Shown here piece after piece: positions 1 through 6,146 of a stretch of 13,648 nt of DNA. How positions within the stretch are numbered: the first letter of the stretch is position 1; each line of letters starts with the position of its first letter. The DNA is from M30B53 sp964600785 (GTDB taxonomy: Bacteria > Planctomycetota > Planctomycetia > Pirellulales > UBA1268): positions 1 to 13,648 of the forward strand of contig CAZRKH010000019.1 in the NCBI GenBank assembly GCA_964600785.1, read 5' to 3'. The translations under genes were made by a program, and so were the position numbers. The notes below the pieces were generated by a model. The model had not been told where the DNA came from, ran no database searches, and saw only the letters and a list, made by a program, of their open reading frames with translations.

Positions 1-926
1 TCCGGCGCAACAGGGCCCGGGGGGCGGGCGGCCGGATGGCCCCCCGCCGCATCGGCACGGCGGTCTGCGACCACGGGGCCCAGTATTTTTCCGTCCGCAG
101 CCGGGCCTTCGGCTTGCTGGTGGCCGAGGCGGAGGCTGCCGGAGCGGTCCGGGTCTGGAGCGATCGCTTTGCCGAGACGGCCCTCGGCGGAAAGCCCGCG
201 ACGGCCGGTCGGCCGCGGGCGAGGTGGTGCGGCACCACGGGCATGACGGCCCTGCCCAAGCTGCTCGCCGGACCGCTCGATCTGCGGCAGTCGAGTCGGG
301 TGACGGCGGTGTCCCCCCGGGGGCAACGGGCGGAACTGCGGCTGGAGTCGGGCGAGGTCATCGAGGCTGCCGCGGTGGTGCTGACTCCGCCGGTGCCGCA
401 GTCGCTCGAACTGCTCGCCGCCGGTGGGTTCAGCCCGGACGGGGAGACGGGCGAATTGCTCCGCGGAATCGAGTACGATCCATGCTTTGCCGTGATGGCC
501 GTGCTTGCCAGGGCCTCCCTCCTGCCGCCGCCGGGCGGGCTGGCCCTTGCCGAGGGGCCGGTCGCCTGGCTCGCCGACAACCAGCTCAAGGGCATCTCGC
601 CGGTGCCCGCGCTCACGATCCATGCCACGCCCGCCTTCAGCCGCCGCCACTTCGACGACGACCCCGCCGAGGTCGCAGCCACACTGCTTGCCGCGGTGGC
701 CGAATGGATCGACGGCGGTGTCTCAGGAGTCGTGGAGCGGTCGGTGCATCGCTGGAAGTTTTCCCGGCCCACCACCACCACCGCGGCGCCGCTGGCGGTC
801 GTCTGCCGCGAGCCGCCAGCCCTGCTTGCCGGCGATGCCTTCGGTGGGCCGCGGGTGGAAGGGGCTGCCGCGAGCGGGCTGGCAGCGGGCCGCTGGCTGG
901 CCCGGCTGCTCGCCGAGCGGGGCTGA
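1..926 (+). CDS. Renalase-like FAD-dependent amine oxidase, 5' end off the window
   Basis: This is the C-terminal 308 or so residues of an NAD(P)/FAD-binding oxidoreductase of the renalase/amine-oxidase family. The frame is open from base 3. The first ATG (base 36) is not the start: it lies inside a GAGGRMAPRR stretch, which matches the GGRMATRR segment just after the dinucleotide-binding fold in this family, followed by the hallmark CDHGAQYFSVR. The Rossmann GxGxxG motif must therefore lie upstream of base 1. Near the C terminus, LLAGDAFGGPRVEGAAASGLAAG is the family's second FAD-binding segment (GD-x-FG-x-x-VEGA-x-x-SG). There is no membrane segment, so a soluble cytoplasmic enzyme is expected. 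The substrate is unknown; family members oxidise reduced nicotinamides or amines. It is the first visible gene of a four-gene run that also holds a second FAD enzyme at 2471-3799. Confidence 0.85.
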   Translation, partial: RRNRARGAGGRMAPRRIGTAVCDHGAQYFSVRSRAFGLLVAEAEAAGAVRVWSDRFAETALGGKPATAGRPRARWCGTTGMTALPKLLAGPLDLRQSSRVTAVSPRGQRAELRLESGEVIEAAAVVLTPPVPQSLELLAAGGFSPDGETGELLRGIEYDPCFAVMAVLARASLLPPPGGLALAEGPVAWLADNQLKGISPVPALTIHATPAFSRRHFDDDPAEVAATLLAAVAEWIDGGVSGVVERSVHRWKFSRPTTTTAAPLAVVCREPPALLAGDAFGGPRVEGAAASGLAAGRWLARLLAERG

Positions 927-977
927 GAACGCCCGCGGCGGGCCGCGGGCGGATCGTCGTGGCTCGCCGAACGGGGA

Positions 978-982
978 GGAGG
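978..982 (+). promoter_or_regulatory. Ribosome binding site supporting the GTG start at 990
   Basis: GGAGG, inside the longer purine run GGGGAGGAGG, sits 7 nt before the GTG at 990. It is the clearest Shine-Dalgarno sequence in the left part of the window and decides the start of the leucine-rich-repeat membrane protein. Confidence 0.7.
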
Positions 983-989
983 TGTCAGG

Positions 990-1619
990 GTGAGCGAACA
1001 GGTCGGCGTCGTGCTCATCTTCGCGGGGCTGCTGTTGCTGCTGGCGGGCCTCTTTTCGCTGGTGGGCCGAGGCATCTCGACGCTCCTGGGCCGCGGTTCG
1101 CCGCGACGCCTGCTGCGGCCGCTGGCCCTGCTGGCTGGCGGCCTGTTGCTCGGCGCCGCGCCTTTTGTCTGGCAGGAGATTCACATGGCGATTGTCGGCT
1201 TCGGCCCGCGGGAAACCGTGGTCGATGGCCGGGTGGCTGTGAACCTCACCGGCTGGGACCGCGACGACTACGGCCTGCTTGCAGAGCGGCCGGAGATCGG
1301 AATCCTCGAAATGGCCAACCCCGACGTGACCGACGCGACCCTCGAACCGCTCGAGGCGATGCCGGGTCTGATCGAACTCACGCTCAACGATTCCGGCCTC
1401 ACCGACGCCGGCCTGGTAAGGCTCGCCCGGCTCGAGGCCCTCGAGGTGCTCCGCATCGCTCGCACACAGATCACCGCCCAAGGTCTGATAGCTTTTTTGG
1501 AGTCACCGCCGCCGCGGCTGCGGTCACTCGATGTCTCGGGCAACGCGATTCCCACTTCGATCCTGCGGCGATGGAAAAATGCCGCCCCTCAAGGCCAACA
1601 ACGACGCTATGTCAACTGA
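990..1619 (+). CDS. Small membrane protein with leucine-rich repeats
   Basis: A 209-residue protein starting at GTG. Two hydrophobic helices are visible at about residues 6-27 (VVLIFAGLLLLLAG) and 41-61 (LLRPLALLAGGLLLGAAPF). After a linker, residues 104-188 hold three to four short leucine-rich repeats (ILEMANPDVTDATLEPL, IELTLNDSGLTDAGLVRL, LRIARTQITAQGLIAFL, LRSLDVSGNAIP) of about 23-26 residues each. The GLTDAGL pattern resembles the repeats abundant in planctomycete proteins. The repeat domain probably mediates protein contacts; no catalytic motif is seen. The layout implies inner-membrane anchoring with the repeats on one side of the membrane. It follows the renalase-like gene by 63 bp and its last 11 bases overlap the lipase gene, so it is probably co-transcribed. 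The specific role is unknown. Confidence 0.8.
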   Translation: MSEQVGVVLIFAGLLLLLAGLFSLVGRGISTLLGRGSPRRLLRPLALLAGGLLLGAAPFVWQEIHMAIVGFGPRETVVDGRVAVNLTGWDRDDYGLLAERPEIGILEMANPDVTDATLEPLEAMPGLIELTLNDSGLTDAGLVRLARLEALEVLRIARTQITAQGLIAFLESPPPRLRSLDVSGNAIPTSILRRWKNAAPQGQQRRYVN

Positions 1620-2463
1620 ACCACTCTCCCTCGACGAAGACACCCCCGGCGGCGAGACCAATGCCCGCGCCATGCTGGCCGCCAGCGAGTTGGCCTACCT
1701 CGGCGAGCCGGCCGGCCGGGAGGCCTTTGCCACCACCCTCGGCCTGGATGCGAGGCTGATCTCGGTCGACAACACCCAGGTCTGGGTCGGCTCGAGCGAC
1801 GACCACCTGGTGGTCGCCTTCCGGGGTACCGAGAGCCCCACGAGCCTCGACGGGCTCAAGGACATCCTGCTGACCGACGCGATGAACCTGTTGGTGGTGC
1901 CGGAGGGTCGGCTGGGTCATGATCTCGCCGCGGCCGGAGTCGCCGCCCGGTTTCACAAGGGCTTCACCGACGCGGTCGCCGAGATCTGGGACCCGCTTGC
2001 CGTCGCGGTCGAGGGAGAGATGCAGCGGCTCGACCGGCCCCTGTGGCTCTGTGGCCATTCGCTCGGCGGGGCGTTGGCCCTGCTTGCGGCCTGGCTCTTC
2101 AAGCGACGGATGGTGCCGGTGCACGAGGTGCACACCTTCGGCGCCCCGATGATCGGCAATCGGGCCGCCTGCGAGGCCTTCAACCGGGAGTTCGGCGGGA
2201 AGATCCACCGCTTCATCAACGGCCGCGATCCGGTGCCCAAGCTGCCGGCGCTCTCGCTGGTGGCCAACGAGTTTGCTCATGTGGATGCCGAGCGGCTTCT
2301 CGGCGGCGATCCGGCCCGTCCGCTCTCGGTCGTGCTGGCGGGCATCGCCTCGCGGGCCGCCGACGGGCTGCTTGCCGGCACCCTCATCGACGAGGCCTGG
2401 CAGAGCCTCAACGAGGAGGTGTCGACCCACTTCCTCGACCACTACCGCCGACTGCTCGGCTGA
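1609..2463 (+). CDS. Class 3 lipase family protein (alpha/beta hydrolase)
   Basis: A 284-residue protein of the lipase class 3 family (Lipase_3 fold), which hydrolyses ester bonds in acylglycerols or similar lipids. The nucleophile elbow is LCGHSLGGALALL with Ser151. Upstream, VVAFRGTES (residues 68-76) is the oxyanion-side motif, and TFGAPMIGN follows the elbow. Asp207 in NGRDPVPKLP is the likely catalytic acid, and His278 in HFLDHYRRLL is the likely catalytic histidine. No signal peptide is seen, so it is probably intracellular or exported by an unknown route. The start at 1609 was chosen because the family-like sequence begins just after it. In-frame ATGs at 1531 and 1579 would add residues lying inside the upstream gene in another frame. 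The gene overlaps its predecessor by 11 nt and is followed after 7 bp by a FAD enzyme. Natural substrate unknown. Confidence 0.88.
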   Translation: MSTEPLSLDEDTPGGETNARAMLAASELAYLGEPAGREAFATTLGLDARLISVDNTQVWVGSSDDHLVVAFRGTESPTSLDGLKDILLTDAMNLLVVPEGRLGHDLAAAGVAARFHKGFTDAVAEIWDPLAVAVEGEMQRLDRPLWLCGHSLGGALALLAAWLFKRRMVPVHEVHTFGAPMIGNRAACEAFNREFGGKIHRFINGRDPVPKLPALSLVANEFAHVDAERLLGGDPARPLSVVLAGIASRAADGLLAGTLIDEAWQSLNEEVSTHFLDHYRRLLG

Positions 2464-2470
2464 GGGCCCG

Positions 2471-3799
2471 ATGAGCGAACCGGCAGCCGACTGCATTATC
2501 GTGGGCGGTGGCCTGGCCGGGTTGGCATGTGCCCGCACGCTGCATGCCGCCGGGCGGCGGCTGCTGCTGCTGGAGGCATCAGAGCGTCTCGGCGGCCGGG
2601 TGGCCACCGAGAGCGTGGAGGGCTTTCGCATCGACCGGGGGTTTCAGGTCTACCTCGATGCCTACCCGGAGGGCCGCCGGCAGCTGGATCATGCGTCGCT
2701 CGAGCTGGGCCGCTTCGAGCCGGGGGCGATTCTCGCCGAGGGGCCGCGTCTGCGGCGGCTGGCCGATCCCTGGCGGCGTCCTCTCGCGGCGGTCGGGTCG
2801 CTCGTCGACGGCACGGTCGGCCTGGCCGACGCCCTGCGGATCGCGAGCCTGCGTGGCGAACTCGTGCGGAAACTGCGTGCGGGTTCGCTCGATCCAAAGC
2901 GGGCTGTCGCTGATGAGCGATCGACCCGCGAGATGCTCTTGGCCCGCGGGTTTTCCGAGGGCTTCATTCGTCGGTTCTTCGAGCCGTTTTTCGGGGGTGT
3001 CTTTCTCGAGCGGGAGCTGGCCACCTCGGAGGCGGTCTTTGCCTTCAGCTTCGCCATGTTTTCCGTCGGGTCCGCGTGCCTGCCCGCCGGCGGCATGCAG
3101 GCGATTCCCCGCCAGCTCGCTGCGGGCCTGCCTGCGGAAGCGATCCGTGTGGCCACGCCGGTCGCCGCGGTGGAGCCGGGTCGGGTGCGGCTGGCCGACG
3201 GCGGCGAACTCACGGCGGAGGCGGTCGTGGTGGCGACTGACGCGGCCGCTGCGGGCAGGATCCTGCCTGCGGCAGCCGCTGGCGAGGCGGGAGACCCCGG
3301 CGGGCGGGCCTGGAAGGCGACGCGGCTGGTGGCCTTCCGGGCGGAGCGGTCGCCCCTCGGCGGACCCACGCTACTGGTGGTCGCCGATGAGCCGGGGGCC
3401 GCCGCGGCGTCGAGTGGGCCGATCAGTAACCTCACGGTGCCCTCCGACGTGGCTGCCGGCTATGCGCCGCCGGGGGTCTCGCTTGTCGCCGTGTCGGTGC
3501 GGGAGGACTGGCAGGAGGCCGGGGAGCCACTGGCCGACGCGATTCGTCGGCAGGCGTCGGCCTGGTTTGGCGAGACGGCCCTGGGCTGGCAGACGCTCGC
3601 CGAGATCGAGGTGCCTCACGCCCTGCCGGTGGAGACGCCGCAGGCCCGCCGGGAACGGCCCGCTGAGTCGCTATTTGGCAACCGGCTTTTTCTCTGCGGC
3701 GACCACCTGACCACCGCATCGATCAACGGGGCCCTCGGCTCGGGCCGCCGCTGCGGTGAGGCGGTCGCGGCCGCTCTCTCCGCCGCTTCAGGTCGGTAG
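2471..3799 (+). CDS. FAD-dependent amine oxidase/phytoene-desaturase-fold oxidoreductase
   Basis: A 442-residue NAD(P)-binding Rossmann flavoprotein. The N terminus holds the dinucleotide-binding motif VGGGLAGLACA (residues 11-21) with the acidic end of strand 2 (LLLLEAS), then LGGRVATE (residues 40-47), as in amine oxidases, protoporphyrinogen oxidases and phytoene desaturases. FRIDRGFQVYLDAYPE follows, a sequence style typical of desaturase-like members. The C-terminal FAD motif is FLCGDHLTTASINGALGSGR with Asp411. No membrane helix or export signal is visible. The start was set at the ATG at 2471, which has GAGGG four bases upstream and places the Rossmann motif in its usual position; earlier in-frame starts lie inside the lipase gene. 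It is probably the last gene of the left operon. The fold is clear; the substrate (carotenoid, porphyrinogen, amine or other) cannot be decided. Confidence 0.85.
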   Translation: MSEPAADCIIVGGGLAGLACARTLHAAGRRLLLLEASERLGGRVATESVEGFRIDRGFQVYLDAYPEGRRQLDHASLELGRFEPGAILAEGPRLRRLADPWRRPLAAVGSLVDGTVGLADALRIASLRGELVRKLRAGSLDPKRAVADERSTREMLLARGFSEGFIRRFFEPFFGGVFLERELATSEAVFAFSFAMFSVGSACLPAGGMQAIPRQLAAGLPAEAIRVATPVAAVEPGRVRLADGGELTAEAVVVATDAAAAGRILPAAAAGEAGDPGGRAWKATRLVAFRAERSPLGGPTLLVVADEPGAAAASSGPISNLTVPSDVAAGYAPPGVSLVAVSVREDWQEAGEPLADAIRRQASAWFGETALGWQTLAEIEVPHALPVETPQARRERPAESLFGNRLFLCGDHLTTASINGALGSGRRCGEAVAAALSAASGR

Positions 3800-3862
3800 C
3801 CGGTCACCGGGAGCCGGGGCCGGCAAGGCCTCCCGCGGCCGGTTACACAACTGCCCTTTCAT

Positions 3863-3874
3863 CGGTTCTGACCG
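3863..3874. promoter_or_regulatory. Short inverted repeat upstream of the TetR-type gene
   Basis: CGGT-TCTG-ACCG is a perfect 4-bp inverted repeat around a 4-nt centre, 52 bp before the ATG of the repressor gene. Two bases further on, the 8-bp palindrome TGTATACA (3876-3883) contains TATACA, a reasonable -10 element (3878-3883), though no good -35 is seen at the right distance. Short repeats of this size also arise by chance; the call rests mainly on clustering with the two longer palindromes that follow. Confidence 0.3.
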
Positions 3875-3888
3875 GTGTATACAGTTGA

Positions 3889-3906
3889 TTGAAACACGTG
3901 TTTGAA
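3889..3906. promoter_or_regulatory. Candidate operator: 18-bp palindrome TTGAAACACGTGTTTGAA
   Basis: This 18-bp near-perfect inverted repeat has a perfect 12-bp core, AAACACGTGTTT (3892-3903), and one mismatched pair further out. It lies 20 bp before the ATG at 3926 of the TetR/CecR-like repressor and just downstream of a possible -10 element at 3878-3883. TetR-family dimers bind such palindromes and usually control their own promoter and the operon behind it, so autoregulation of the efflux cassette is inferred. The binding itself is not shown by sequence alone. Confidence 0.6.
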
Positions 3907-3915
3907 ACCTTTCAA
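3902..3915. promoter_or_regulatory. Second candidate operator, TTGAAA-CC-TTTCAA, overlapping the first
   Basis: A perfect 6-bp inverted repeat around a CC centre. It shares the TTGAA half of the preceding 18-bp palindrome (3889-3906), so two dimers could not both occupy the sites on the same face without contact. It may be an alternative half-site pairing or a second repressor site. Its position between the presumed transcription start and the ATG would suit roadblock repression. Confidence 0.45.
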
Positions 3916-3925
3916 AGCTTCCCCG

Positions 3926-4609
3926 ATGGCCACCGCAACCCCTGAAAACCGCCCCGCGGCCCCTCGTGGCGATGATCCGCGCGAGCGGATTCTTTCCGCG
4001 GCCGGTCCGGAGTTTGCGGAGCGGGGCTACGAGGCGGTCACCGTCCGCGACATCTGTCTCGCCGCGGGGGTGAACCTCGCGGCGGTGAACTATTACTTTG
4101 GCGACAAGAAGCGGCTCTACCACGAAACGGTCAAGCACGCCCATCAATTACGGGCGGCCCAGGTGCCGCTGCCACGCTGGCCCGAGGCCACGCCGGCGGA
4201 CGAAAAGCTCCGCGGCTTTGTGGGCAACATGCTCGAGCGGATGCTCGGCTTTGGTGAGCCCCCCTGGCAGGTGCGGCTGATGCTCCGCGAGGTGCTTCAG
4301 CCCACCGAGGCCTGCCGGGAACTCGTCGAAGACTACATCCGCCCCCACTACCGCATGCTCGTGGGAATCCTCGACGAGATCGCCGCCGGCTCGCTCGAGG
4401 AGCCGCAACTGCGGCGGGTGGCGATCAGCGTGGTGGGCCAGTGCTTCATCTACCGAGCCGCCGGCGACGTGGTGGGCATGCTCGTGCCCGCCGATGAATT
4501 GGCCACGCTGCACACCCCCGGCGAACTGGCCGACCACATCACCCGCTACGCCCTGGCGGCGCTCGGGTCGGCCCCGCCGCTCTCCCGACCCGGAGCCACG
4601 CACCGATGA
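3926..4609 (+). CDS. TetR/CecR-like transcriptional repressor
   Basis: A 227-residue regulator. The N-terminal DNA-binding domain reads RERILSAAGPEFAERGYEAV, then the helix-turn-helix at about residues 39-58 (TVRDICLAAGVNLAAVNYYF) followed by GDKKRLY, the classic TetR signature. The C-terminal ligand domain (LMLREVLQPTEACRELVEDY, then VVGQCFIYRAAGDVVGM) resembles the CecR/YbiH C-terminal domain (DUF1956), whose members control efflux and transport genes. The ATG at 3926 was chosen. An in-frame TTG at 3902 would add eight residues but lies inside the palindromes. No Shine-Dalgarno is seen at either. The stop overlaps the ATG of the adaptor gene in an ATGA, indicating translational coupling. 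It probably represses its own operon through the palindromes at 3889-3915 until a toxic ligand binds. Confidence 0.88.
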   Translation: MATATPENRPAAPRGDDPRERILSAAGPEFAERGYEAVTVRDICLAAGVNLAAVNYYFGDKKRLYHETVKHAHQLRAAQVPLPRWPEATPADEKLRGFVGNMLERMLGFGEPPWQVRLMLREVLQPTEACRELVEDYIRPHYRMLVGILDEIAAGSLEEPQLRRVAISVVGQCFIYRAAGDVVGMLVPADELATLHTPGELADHITRYALAALGSAPPLSRPGATHR

Positions 4610-6054
4610 AGATCACTCGCAGCATCCTCGGCTGGATCGCCCCGTTGGCGATCATCGCCGCCGCCGTCGCCGCCTTCATGGCGATGGGCAGCCAGCCGCC
4701 GCCGCTTCGCACGACCGGCGACGGGCCCGGGGCGGTGCCCGTCCGCACCGCGATTGCCGAGCGGGGCAGCGGCCGCATCGAGCTTGATCTCGACGGGGTC
4801 GTGGTGCCGCTGCGGGAGGTGACCCTCGCCGCCGAGGTCGGCGGGCGGGTGATCAGGAAGTCGCCAAACTGCCGTGGAGGACGGTTCGTGTCGGCCGGCG
4901 AACTGCTCCTCGAGATCGACCCGCGGGACTACGAACTCGACGTCGACCGGCTCGAGCGGGAGGTGGTCCGGGCGGAGATCTTCATCCAGGAGGTCGATGC
5001 TGAGATCCGTCAGAACGAGGAAACGGTAGCGTTGGCCAGGCGGCAGGTGGAACTGGCGCATCGCGAGGTCGAGCGGCTCGGCGGCCTCAAGGACAGCCGC
5101 GTGGTGACCGCCTCCGACCACGACCGGGCGATCCGCGACGAACTCACCGCGATCAGCACCGTGATCCAGCTCGAGGGCCAGCGGCGGGTGCTCGAGAAAC
5201 GGAAGGTGCGGCTGGCCGAGGACAAACTGCTCGCCCAAACCCAGGCAGAGCGAGTGCAGCTCGACCTCTCGCGGACCATGATCCGGGCGCCCTTCGACGG
5301 AATGATCGTCGACGACCCCGTGGAACAGGATTCGTTTGTCAGCAAGGGCACCGCGCTTGTCAAGATCGAGGATACCAGCGCCGCCGAGGTCAAGACGAGC
5401 CTGCGGATGGACGAGATGGCACGTATTTGGGGCAGCCGCCCGCCGGAGCCTGCGGGGGCGATTCCAGCGGTGCTCCCTGCGGGCGGGGCCTATGTTCTGC
5501 CCGACGTGCCCGCCGCGGTGATTTTCAACGTGGCCGGCCGACGGTTCCGCTGGCAGGGCGTGCTCACCCGCCAGGAAGGCCGCGGACTCGACGAACGCAC
5601 CCGCACACTGCCCTGCCGCGTGCTCGTGGAGAATCCATCCGATGTCGTGGCCCTCGACCGCTACGGTGAGCCGCTGCCGGTGCTGCCGGCGACGGCCCCC
5701 AGGTCGATGCTGCGGGGCATGTTCGTCGACGTGCAGGTCTTTGTGGACGCCCCGCGGGAACTCGTCTCGGTGCCCCGCGACGCGGTGCGGCCCTCGGGCG
5801 ACATCTGGGTCGTCCGCGACTCGAAGCTCGAGATCATCCGCCCGGCGGTGGTGCACGCATCCGCCGGCCGGGTGGCGTTCGTGGCCGGCGAGTCGGGGCT
5901 CGTGCCGGGCGACCATGTCGTCGTCAGTCAGCTGGCCAATCCCTACGACGGCATGCCGGTCAAGGACACCACCGCCAACGTTGCCGATGAGGCTCTCGGC
6001 CCGGCTGCCCGTCTGGCACGCGATCCCGAGCCGCCGGCAGTCAACGGCGGCTGA
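4606..6054 (+). CDS. RND efflux periplasmic adaptor (membrane fusion protein)
   Basis: A 482-residue HlyD/AcrA-type adaptor that would bridge the inner-membrane RND pump encoded next to it and an outer-membrane channel. An N-terminal membrane anchor spans about residues 7-27, with no lipobox cysteine. The first lipoyl half-motif runs from about 72 to 107 (VTLAAEVGGRVIRKS to LLLEIDP). A long charged alpha-helical hairpin, probably coiled coil, spans about 108-223. The second lipoyl half starts at 225 (MIRAPFDGMIVDD) and is followed by the beta-barrel and a membrane-proximal domain (LVSVPRDAVRPSGDIWVV). The residues SPNCRGG inside the first lipoyl half are a small insertion. It begins at an ATG overlapping the repressor stop (4 nt). 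A 92-bp gap separates it from the permease gene. Substrate unknown. Confidence 0.9.
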   Translation: MKITRSILGWIAPLAIIAAAVAAFMAMGSQPPPLRTTGDGPGAVPVRTAIAERGSGRIELDLDGVVVPLREVTLAAEVGGRVIRKSPNCRGGRFVSAGELLLEIDPRDYELDVDRLEREVVRAEIFIQEVDAEIRQNEETVALARRQVELAHREVERLGGLKDSRVVTASDHDRAIRDELTAISTVIQLEGQRRVLEKRKVRLAEDKLLAQTQAERVQLDLSRTMIRAPFDGMIVDDPVEQDSFVSKGTALVKIEDTSAAEVKTSLRMDEMARIWGSRPPEPAGAIPAVLPAGGAYVLPDVPAAVIFNVAGRRFRWQGVLTRQEGRGLDERTRTLPCRVLVENPSDVVALDRYGEPLPVLPATAPRSMLRGMFVDVQVFVDAPRELVSVPRDAVRPSGDIWVVRDSKLEIIRPAVVHASAGRVAFVAGESGLVPGDHVVVSQLANPYDGMPVKDTTANVADEALGPAARLARDPEPPAVNGG

Positions 6055-6133
6055 GCAGCGGGAGTCATCCGTGCAGAAGCGATCGACGCGATGAACCGAC
6101 ACGATTTTCCAGCCGCCACCTCGACCGCCTCGC

Positions 6134-6140
6134 AAGGGGG
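6134..6140 (+). promoter_or_regulatory. Ribosome binding site of the RND permease gene
   Basis: AAGGGGG lies 6 nt before the ATG at 6147. It supports independent translation initiation of the permease across the 92-bp gap (6055-6146) after the adaptor gene. That gap otherwise shows no terminator-like hairpin and no conserved element I can identify. Confidence 0.55.
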
Positions 6141-6146
6141 CCATCG

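Noticed and set aside
36..38. ATG as the start of the renalase-like gene
   Set aside because: It is the methionine inside the conserved GGRMA segment, and the frame stays open to the window edge, so the real start is upstream of base 1.
224..1759. Plus-strand open frame of 511 codons overlapping the first three genes
   Set aside because: It runs across two gene boundaries in the wrong frame and is an Arg/Ala/Gly-rich shadow; the overlapped frames have clear family motifs.
3801..3840. Possible intrinsic terminator after the left operon
   Set aside because: GGGAG (3809-3813) can pair with CTCCC (3830-3834), but the inner stem is mismatched and no T-run follows, so it is not a convincing Rho-independent terminator.
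4546..6144. Minus-strand open frame of 532 codons opposite the adaptor gene
   Set aside because: Composition is His/Arg/Asp-rich and it covers the whole adaptor gene, which has clear lipoyl and hairpin signatures on the plus strand.
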